Assembly: GCA_037042915.1 (NCBI GenBank)
Contig: CM073194.1
Span: 1,922,001 to 1,986,000, forward strand
Direction: 5' to 3'
Length of the DNA stretch: 64,000 nt
Source: Auricularia sp. M13
Lineage: Eukaryota; Basidiomycota; Agaricomycetes; Auriculariales; Auriculariaceae
The position numbers were made by a program, and so were the translations under genes. Below the pieces are notes generated by a model. It was not told where the DNA came from. It made no database searches and saw nothing but the letters and a program-made list of their open reading frames with translations. Of the stretch, positions 56,651 through 64,000 are shown in pieces; the stretch's first letter is position 1, and every line of letters starts with the position of its first letter.

Positions 56651-58434
56651 ATGCGCTCGGTGCTCGTCCTTGCGCTGTCTACGAGTGCGCTGGCACTGGT
56701 CGAATATCTGCCCGTCTGCCAGGAAATTGCGCGCGCGGTGTCCAACGCCAGCGCCGTTTTCTACCCCGGCTCGGGCTACTTCGAAAACGACGTCTGGCAT
56801 TGGGCGTTGACCTCTTACGAGCTCTCGACGTGCTCAGTCGAACCGGGTACTGCGGCGGATGTCGGCGCCGTGCTGCAGATACTGGGCAAGCACCGCACGC
56901 CGTTCGCCGTGAAGGGCGGCGGGCACGCGTCCAATCCCGGCTTCAGCTCTACGAAGGGCGTACATATCGCTATGTCGCGCTTTGATCCCGTTGTCTTTGA
57001 CGCGGACGCGCAGACCGCAAAGTTTGGTGCAGGCCTCATTTGGGACGACGTGTATGAAGCGCTTGCGCCTCACAACGTCAGCGTTGTCGGCGGGCGCGTC
57101 AGCGGCGTGGGTGTGGCAGGCTTTACACTGGGTGGAGGCGAGTTCTTGCTATGCGGTCCTTCTGTCGTATATTGGTAACCTTAGACTTGCGCACGAACAG
57201 GGTTCTCCTGGCGATCCAATCAGCACGGCCTGACCGTCGACACGGTTGTTGCATATGAACTCGTCACCCCGGATGGAAACGCACGAACTGTTACAGCAGC
57301 TGACGAGGATCTCTTCTGGGCACTCAAGGTTCTATTGGTTTACCGCCCGGGTATCGACTTGTGTGCTCATTGCCACAGGGCGGAGGAAATAACTTCGGCA
57401 TCGTGACCCATTTCACCCTCCAGACCTTCCCACAGACTGAAGTCTGGGTGCGCACAAACTTTAGTAACGCTGCGATATTACTTGGCAACTAAACGCTGGG
57501 CATGCAGGGTGGCATGTTGCTATATACTGGCGACCAATTGGACGCCGTGCAAGATGCTTTTGCAAAGTTCACAACCTTCAACGACCCGAAAGCTCAGATT
57601 ATCACGACGATCAACAACGTCGTTGGAGTGGTGCGTGCAGCCACCGCTTTAGTGTTCCCTCTTGTTGACATCGTACAGCCCGGCGTGGCGCAACTGCTCT
57701 TCTACGACGCGCCGACGCCGCCTCCCGGAATCTTCGATGCGTTCCTTGACACACCGCATCTGATCAGCACGGTCGGCACCAAGAGCTTTCTGGACTTTGT
57801 TAAGGGCTCGCCCTCGCACCTTGTGTCTGGTCAACGGTCCGCTGCTATTTCCCTTTACTGACTTCACGTACTGACTTTGAGAGCTAGGTTGATATTCGAC
57901 ACCGTCACTGTACGTGATTTCACACCTGACCTGGTGAAAGCCATTGTGAATGAATCAACGGTGCAGTTTTATTTAGCTGTCTTTCGTGCCTTGTCCACTG
58001 ATTGGACAACCATACCGCCGCAGTTCTTGGGAACCAGATTGCCGCTCGAGAGCGAGTATCTGCTCTCCTACGACGTCGAGCCCTTCGCCCAGAACTACCT
58101 ACTCAGCCCCAACCGCACCTCCGCCACGTCCGCATTCCCGCCTGTCCGCTCCGAGGGTGTCCCGCTCAACCTCTATTTCGGGTGGGTCCTGCCCAGCGTA
58201 GACGCCCAAATGCAGGAAGCTGCGCGCCAGAGCGTCAGGAGCATTCAGCAGCTTGCACTCGAGCAGGACGAAGCAGGCCAGGCGCTGCCGCGGTACCCGA
58301 ACTACGCGATATACGACACGCCGCTCGAGGCGATGTTCGGGCGGGATGGACAGGTCGACCGCATGCGCGCTGTGGCGAGGAGCGTTGACCCCGAGGGAGT
58401 CATGGGACTCGCAGGTGGATTCAAACTACTCTGA
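56651..58434 (+). CDS. Secreted FAD-linked oxidase, BBE-like, copy 2 (FOX-2)
   Basis: Seven exons: 56651-57137, 57201-57328, 57379-57447, 57508-57630, 57679-57836, 57888-57960, 58024-58434; 482 aa. Signal peptide MRSVLVLALSTSALA. Same domains as FOX-1 (FAVKGGGHASNPGFSSTKGV, GAGLIWDDVYEAL, SGVGVAGFTLGGG, BBE tail YPNYAIYDTPLEAMFG). Internal exons of 128, 69, 123, 158 and 73 nt are identical in length to FOX-1. Two introns of FOX-1 (at 54348 and 54517) are absent here. Intron 1 starts with GC, not GT (G|GCGAGT, 57138), and splicing there restores LGGGFSW. The His flavin site is kept and the Cys site is absent. Confidence 0.9.
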
Positions 58435-59164
58435 GCGCTGGAGTCCAGCGATCTCCGGCCGGGCAACAAGCTTACACATGGGTCAGTCGGATCTCCTGCC
58501 AAGACTTGCAGGTCCTCTATGACTGCGTTGCCTCGAAACGTACGGCAAGGCGTCTTCTGGTGCTTATTCGTGGTGCCTGTGAACTCACTGTGCTTGCTTC
58601 GTGCAAAGGCGTCTCGTTCTCATCGGCAGCATGTTTCTGCGCGCTTGCTCAATGCATCTGAAGTAGATTTGATCTAGGCAAAGGCTGTCTATCGCTACTC
58701 GTTTTCCGCGACATCGGGCAAACATGACACTGGCAGGAAGCGACGCTCCACCAGTGACAGGACACAGGATATTCCTACTAATGAGAAACCTGTGAAATCG
58801 AAGGATAACATGTGAGCTCACGTGCCGACGCGAAAAGGAGCATCGCAGACCACTTCAACCTCACCATCAACCGTCAGCACCGTGACTAGCAAACCAACTC
58901 CTCATTTAGCCACCCTCATCTCATCCATTTCGTCCCACTTCGGAAAAAATCCTGGTGACGGGTTCCGGAGAGTTGTACATTTCATGTATATTTACGCTCC
59001 GAAGCGGAGGCAGTCCAGATTGGCCCACCAGCTCCGCTACCTAGTACCTACCCGGCAAGTCTCCGCATTCGGAACGTTCCGCTTCCCCGTCTTCATCGAT
59101 TGAGTAGCGCGAAGATAGTTGTAAGCGCGCGTGCAACTACACATCAAGCAGATTGTTCCAGACA
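58435..59164. other. Intergenic, FOX-2 to FBX-5
   Basis: Contains the orphan SSP promoter copy (58585-58930) and then about 230 bp of FBX-5 upstream sequence. Confidence 0.5.
58585..58930 (+). promoter_or_regulatory. Orphan copy of the SSP-2 promoter
   Basis: About 350 bp similar to 40780-41160, the sequence upstream of SSP-2. Shared landmarks: the 27-bp hairpin (58729-58755), GAAACCTGTGAA, GCGAAAAGG, CTCACCATCAACC and TTAGCCACCCTCATCTC. The 11 bp that carry the TATA box in SSP-2 are deleted here, after GCGAAAAGG. Similarity stops about where the SSP coding region would begin; no SSP first exon follows. A matching SSP 3' exon fragment lies 2 kb downstream, beyond FBX-5. Confidence 0.75.
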
Positions 59165-60908
59165 ATGAGGTAATGCTCTTGTAGTAGCGTTATGCATGCC
59201 CTGACCTGGGTAGCTGTTTTGCAAGGCTGCCGGACGATGTCCTTCTCGCTCTTGCGTCGTTCTTGACTGCGGCAGTTATTATTTACCCGGATCAAATATC
59301 CAGGCTCAACGTATACTACTCGTTATCCTGCACGGAGCCCGCACTATGCGGATATCCACTCATCCCATTGTCCATGACGAACAGGCGCATGCGCAATCTC
59401 TGCGTACCAACCATCTTCAGACGCCTTATAATACGGCACCGGCGAGACGCCAGAGTCAGCTTTCCGGATGTTCTGACCCATGTACAGTCAGTGTCCGAAA
59501 TATTTCACGGCGTGAGGACTAATCTTTCGCCCAGAGTGCTGACATTGGAACGCCAGGCCCTCGATTACAACGAACTCGCCGCCTTCTTGAACGTTGCGAC
59601 TCACGTTCGGGAGATCAATTGCGATGATTGCTATGAAGATACTGTGTCGCACCTATTTGGGCCACCCTCGCTCCAACGCTTGAATCTCTGCAACGTGTCT
59701 GTCCCGGTGGACACGCCTCCCATCCAGATCCGGGGTACTCTAAGAGCATTCTTCTTCATAAACACCAGCCGCTTCTCAACGTCGATTTGGGAGACCACTC
59801 TCGAAACATCGCCGGGAGAATCGTCTTTGATTTGCTCTGTGCTCGCGCAGTCGCACGCTACACTGGAATCATTGGTTCTCCCCGGAGAATCTATCTGCCT
59901 TTCGTATCTCGCCAGCTCCTCCTGGCCCGTGCTTCAGGAGCTAGTCATCTGTGGAGTCTGTCAAACGCTCGATGTCCCAATCCTCAAGATGCTATCTATG
60001 ATGCCTGCACTCCGTTTCTTCACCTGGGCCGTTGTTCAGCGAAAGGGTGCGATCCCTTTTCTCATATGGCCTCCAGGTACGGAAATAAGTCCAAGAACAG
60101 ACTTGCCCATTGGCAGACTGGAACGCGTTGTCGTCTCATGGCCAAGCCCCGGCGATCTTGTGTTCTCTCATCTTGGCCGGTCGCTGACAGAACTCTCGCT
60201 TCGCGACACACCTCGGTACTATCGCGCTTACATCAGGAACTCCGGAGTTTATTCTATGCCAGCACTCGACTGTGGCCAGGCCCTCGGTATACTGCACACT
60301 GTGCCCATCGCGCGTCTCCGGCGTCTCGAACTCGTGTTTGTCGAGAGCGGCCAGTCGGACGAGATGGCGCTGTACGCTCTTCTCGCGTGCAGCTGCCCCG
60401 ACCTCCGATCCTTTGAACTTCATCGCTACCGAAGCGCGGCAAATATTGATGCCCCCATCCCCGTGGTACAGTATTTCCATCGCGCGCTCAGCAGTCCATA
60501 CACCGCAGGCTGACTTGTTTTCGCCGATCTCTCTGCAGGCTGCCATCGCCGAGGCCCTGAGCCCGATGACTGCTCTTGAGGAACTGCGCCTCAACCTCGA
60601 TTTCCCCGAGGTCAAGCGCTTCCAGCCCATCGAGGTGTTCTTCTTCGAATACATGGACTTCCTCACCGAACAAGCGAGGATCTTCGCGCGCGCGATGCCG
60701 TGGCTCGACCATCTGCGCATCCTCCATGAAGCTGTGTCCAGATGGCACGATTGGGGGCTCTGGACGATCCGACGCAACTCGGGCGACTCGGAACCTGTCG
60801 TCGAGCGCCGACGTTGGTTGCTCAAAAAGTGCGTTTAGCTTGTGCGGGCAAACTGTTTTATTGTCTGTGCTGAAACGGACGTCCAGTATTGATATGCATT
60901 GGCTGTGA
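59165..60908 (+). CDS. F-box / leucine-rich protein, copy 5 (FBX-5)
   Basis: Proposed exons: 59165-59169, 59226-59486, 59535-60465, 60539-60828, 60887-60908; 502 aa. F-box core RLPDDVLLALASFL and IPLSMTNRRMRNLCVPTIF, leucine-rich segments (LQELVICGVCQTLDV, MPALRFFTWAVVQRKGAIPF, SLTELSLRDTPRYYRAY) and DLRSFELHRYRSA. The last exon encodes IDMHWL. Intron 2 (59487-59534, 48 nt) keeps the frame if retained. The 5-nt first exon ATGAG joins to GCTGCCGGAC to give MRLPDD; there is no closer ATG in frame. It lies between two fragments of an SSP gene. Presumed SCF substrate receptor. Confidence 0.8.
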
Positions 60909-60989
60909 TGATTCCTGTTGGCGTTCGTAATGGAGTCGTTTGAAACCCGAACACGATTGTTTGCAAAGGAGACGGGGGCGCGCTGCGCG

Positions 60990-61049
60990 GGGTTCTGCGG
61001 TAACGGTTGTGGAGGGGTCAGCGTCGACAATCCGGATTTCTGCTTCTGA
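60990..61049 (+). pseudogene. SSP 3' exon relic
   Basis: Reads GFCGNGCGGVSVDNPDFCF and a stop, matching the last 19 residues of SSP-2 (GFCGNGCGGVSSQDPDFCL). No signal peptide or first exon is attached. It begins 82 bp after the end of FBX-5 and has the same orientation as the orphan promoter at 58.6-58.9 kb, so both may derive from one disrupted SSP gene. Confidence 0.8.
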
Positions 61050-61673
61050 TAGTGAAATGAGAGGCCCGAGACGAACTAGTATGCGCCGTGCATGTGTGTC
61101 CCAAGTCCCAATAGTACTACGGTCATGGTGTCGAATGTTGCCTGCTGTGAATGGGGAGATATTGCGGGCGAAGGCAAAGATGGATGCATACACCGTCGCG
61201 CGGCGGTTTTCCCTCGACCTGGAGCAAAGCTACGCTGTAGTGGATGCTCCAAACGCGACGGACGGGAGGCAAGGACGGGGAAGAGCGGCGCAGCTGAGCC
61301 CGAAACGGCGTAAAACCTTCGGATTTGGCCTTCATCATGTGGGCCGCCGTGGGCGGCCAAGCAGGACGACGAGGATCTGGGCGAGGTCGACGTGGGCCTT
61401 GCCATTTGGAGCTATGGACAGCAAGAGCGTGCGTGTCTTTTGTCTGAGCTGGACGATGTACTGACATTGCTGCTTGCTTTGCTCGCTCTGCTCACCCTGG
61501 CTCGTGGCGGCTTGCTCGACTCGCGTCTGCCTCTCGCGCTGTCGGCTTACCTAATTGGATGCTCGCTCTAATTACCTGACTCTTTAAACGACTCGCCCGA
61601 CTCGCTTTGCCCTCGCTGGACGCGCAGTGCAACCGCGGTTTGACGAAGCGGCATTCGCGCTGCTGAAAACCAA
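61050..61673. other. Intergenic, SSP relic to eIF3L fragment
   Basis: 620 bp without a recognised gene. A direct-repeat style run (CTCGCTCTGCTC, TTGCTGCTTGCTTTGCTCGC) occurs near 61460-61500. Confidence 0.4.
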
Positions 61674-61920
61674 ATGGCACAGCAGCAAGCGCAGCTCGCC
61701 GCGATCCCCGACGCCGTGAAGCGGTTTCTCCTAGGCTTCCACCGTGCCGTGCGCGAGCACAACGTCGCCGAAATCTCCGCAGCGTACGACGGCGGGTGGA
61801 ACAAGCTGACCGAAAAGTACTACGCCAAGACGGAATGGCCGGACGCGGAGCTCGTCGCGCCGCTGGTGGGCGACGACCCGCTCTTCCTGATTCTCTACCG
61901 CGAGCTCTACTACCGCCACA
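61674..61920 (+). pseudogene. Truncated eIF3 subunit L (N-terminal fragment)
   Basis: Starts with an ATG and reads about 82 residues of eIF3L: AVKRFLLGFHRAVREHN, NKLTEKYYAKTEWPDAELVA, PLVGDDPLFLILYRELYYRH. A normal eIF3L is about 550-600 aa and continues (…YYRH-VYSRL…). Here the match ends at 61919 and the following sequence is unrelated and contains a 21-bp tandem duplication and stops. No splice model restores the family sequence downstream. It looks like a duplicated gene fragment; a complete eIF3L should exist elsewhere. Confidence 0.8.
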
Positions 61921-62620
61921 AATCAAGTATGATAGTTCGCTCTTGCCTTAGTTTAGTTCGCTCTTGCCTTAGTTGATGCTGACGGGCTTGCGCCCGCAGC
62001 GAAATCGTCGGCGAGTCGATGATCCCTTTGCGTCGCCGGCCGAGCCCATTGCACACTGAAGGCCCATGCATCTACAGCTGTACAACCGCCGCGACACATT
62101 GCTTTACCGCGGCCTGCGGAGGAGCCACGCCCTATGGCTATGGTAAGCACGCGCATGCGCTAATCCTCTCCCACCGCCTGAATTCTGGCCTGGCTGCTGT
62201 ATGACTGTTTCTTGTCCTGGACGCCCAGTGCAGACTTTGGCCTCGCCGATCTCGACGCTGCACTCACGCGGGAAGCCAAAGCCGTCTCAACTTCTGGATT
62301 CCGTACCTCACGACGTTCCGCGCGCGCGGTCTGCGGTTGCTGAGCTAATTTGCCCTCGCCACGTCGTGCATCTGACTACCCACTACGCCGTCCGCTATAA
62401 TGGCAACTACTGCTACTTGAGTCCGGGACGCCTCACCATTCGCTGGCGGCATTCCCAACAGCCAGCGTGTTTATGATGCGCGTCGTGTGCATTGCAGGGA
62501 TCCGAGCAGCGGGACTGGCAGCTCTGAGGTCTACGTCAGGCCATCGGTGCGCAAAGATGTCTGATTCGCGGGATGGACAGTGTCAAGTGGTGGTACATTC
62601 ATGCACGTTGCACACAACGA
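61921..62620. other. Unassigned region after eIF3L fragment
   Basis: 700 bp with a perfect 21-bp tandem duplication (61933-61953 and 61954-61974) and no recognisable gene. Short frames such as DFGLADLD near 62234 resemble kinase words but lack any kinase context. Confidence 0.45.
61933..61974 (+). repeat. Perfect 21-bp tandem duplication
   Basis: TAGTTCGCTCTTGCCTTAGTT-type unit (21 bp) present twice with no gap, 13 bp after the last recognisable eIF3L codon. This may mark the breakpoint of the duplication. Confidence 0.9.
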
Positions 62621-62971
62621 CTACAGACAGTAATCCGGGTTCGTGCTCCCCACGCCGCCGCAGCCGTTCCAGCAGAAGCCCTCGTACATGAGCTCGCCGT
62701 GGCTCAGGCAGCCGAAGATGGAGTTGACGATGTGGACCTGGTCCGTCGCCTGCCCGTTCTGCTGCAGCACGCGCACGATGTGGTCGTGGTAGTTGCCTGT
62801 GCATGTATTGCGTTAGACTGGGCCTGCCAGTGCGGGCGGTCAGACTTGGAGCGCAAGGTTGTACGCACCGATGTTAAGCAACGATTGGCCGCAGTAGACG
62901 CCGCCCTGGTTGCAGCTGCGCGCCGCGGCCGCAGACACGACGAGGAGTATGCTCGCGATCGAAAACTGCAT
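62621..62971 (-). CDS. Small secreted Cys-rich protein 3 (SSP-3)
   Basis: Exons 62971-62869 and 62796-62621; 92 aa. Signal peptide MQFSIASILLVVSAAAA, then SCNQGGVYCGQSLLNIG, NYHDHIVRVLQQNGQATD, FGCLSHGE, GFCWNGCGG and DYCL: the same six cysteines and intron position as SSP-1 and SSP-2. The second half is more diverged (GELMYEGFCWNG). An upstream in-frame ATG at 63037 would extend past the signal peptide and is not favoured. Confidence 0.87.
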
Positions 62972-64000
62972 AATTGTCGTGTGTACGGGGTCCTGGATGA
63001 GAATGAGGGCGAGTCTAGAGGTGAACCGAGAGAGCACTGATTGCAGGGAAGGGTGACTGGAGCTGAAAGGTTTGCCCTCCGAGGATCTATATACCGTTTT
63101 CTCTATCTTATTTTAGTACAGACACGACTCGTGTTGGCGCTGCTCATTGCCCGGCACGTCGAGTCAACCTGGGTAATACATGGAAGCAGCTAGATGCTGG
63201 ATCTTCCCCAAGCGCAGATTAAGCCTGGCCATCATGACAGCCGACGCAGGCAGGACTTCCGGCCTTCTGAGATGTTTGCATGGGATCATCAGGAGCGCCT
63301 GTATATACCTAGCTCCGTATACCGTCTCAGGTAGTTCGCCATAGGCACGGGATGGTGGCGAGTTTCGGATGTTCCGACAGCGCGAGACGGACTGTGCGGG
63401 CGGATGGTTCCATGCGGATACCGACGATGGGCGGGTATGTCTGAGAACCCCATTGGGCGACTAGCAAAACGCCGGGCTTGCTCTGAAACTCCGGGGAGTA
63501 ACACCTGAATCGAACGAACCCTCACGGTGACGGCGACACCTATGTCTAGTATGGGAGACGCTGGCAGAAAGATGATCGAAATCTGCAGCAAGGTACCAAA
63601 GGCGCCACTATGTACTACTTATTGCTTCGAACACTGGCGGCAACCCTTCGTCTCATCGCATAAGCAATTTCGTGATAGAGTAAGTCGCAGATCGGCGCGA
63701 AGTATAACAAGCTCGGCCATGCATGGTCGGTGCTGATATTGAGCACGAGATCATGCTGTCTCTATTCCGGCGTTAGTTGGGGAAGAATGGGAGGGATTCT
63801 AGGAGATTGCGGTACATAGGGGTACATAGGCGAGGCGCGCAAGTGAGGCAGAACGAAGAGACGATGTGTTTGGAAATTATGGGCTCTCCGTATGCGTTCT
63901 ATGGAACGCGGATAATAATATATGCCGGGGCCGGGTTGGCGACCGATGAAGCTTGAAGGTTGAAGAACTGATTGGGTACGATGGGGGCACCACAGCAGAT
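62972..64000. other. SSP-3 upstream region to window end
   Basis: A TATATAC-like TATA (63097-63105, minus orientation) lies about 130 bp upstream of SSP-3. 63671-63755 resembles 40078-40165 upstream of SSP-1. No gene is recognised in the last 900 bp. Confidence 0.5.

Noticed and set aside
62225-62300. DFGLADLD word resembling a kinase activation segment
   Set aside because: No HRD, VAIK, APE or other kinase motif within reach; a short chance match.

Overview
The window is nuclear DNA from a filamentous basidiomycete, most likely an Agaricomycete. The evidence is the density of short spliceosomal introns (about 41-75 nt, GTRNGY donors), the exon-rich housekeeping genes (a catalase in 11 exons), a class I sesquiterpene synthase, CFEM and small cysteine-rich secreted proteins, F-box gene expansions and a Ty3 chromovirus. 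No species can be named from the sequence alone. I built exon models by hand from splice signals and reading-frame continuity; every multi-exon CDS given below closes in frame.

Layout. 1-3502 is the 3' part of a Ty3/Gypsy chromovirus: the pol C-terminus with a chromodomain, an antisense cysteine-motif ORF, and a 482-bp 3' LTR. A CpG-starved block follows (3508-3941). 4.2-10.4 kb holds two conserved genes, ribosomal protein uL14 (RPL23) and the exosome helicase MTR4. 10.6-18.3 kb holds three F-box/leucine-rich paralogues and one relic; a fourth copy lies at 27-29 kb and a fifth at 59-61 kb. YKT6 (18.6-19.5 kb) is followed by 5.3 kb where I recognise no gene. A terpene synthase (24.8-26.1 kb), a secreted M28 aminopeptidase (29.5-31.0 kb), a tiny Cys-dense secreted peptide (32.3 kb), a syntaxin-8-like Qc-SNARE (34.0-34.8 kb), a secreted protein, a CFEM/GPI protein (36.5-37.1 kb) and ATG101 (38.0-38.8 kb) come next.

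39.4-41.5 kb carries a divergent pair of six-cysteine small secreted proteins (SSP-1 and SSP-2); SSP-3 is at 62.6-63.0 kb. 42.0-49.0 kb is a cluster of four type I membrane proteins plus a relic. All four end in a PPxY motif, the usual ligand of WW-domain ubiquitin ligases of the Rsp5/Nedd4 type. Catalase, an MSS4/DSS4-type protein and two tandem FAD-linked oxidases fill 49.3-58.4 kb. The last segment contains a promoter copy without its gene, an F-box gene, an isolated SSP 3' exon and a truncated eIF3L.

The window alternates between conserved single-copy genes (RPL23, MTR4, YKT6, SYN8, ATG101, catalase, MSS4) and fast-duplicating accessory families (F-box, SSP, PPxY membrane proteins, FAD oxidases). 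The accessory parts show many recent scars: relic exons, an orphan promoter that lost its TATA box, and inverted or tandem copies. I see no operon-like logic. Two linkages may matter: the PPxY membrane protein cluster, and a possible local tie between H2O2-forming flavin oxidases and catalase.
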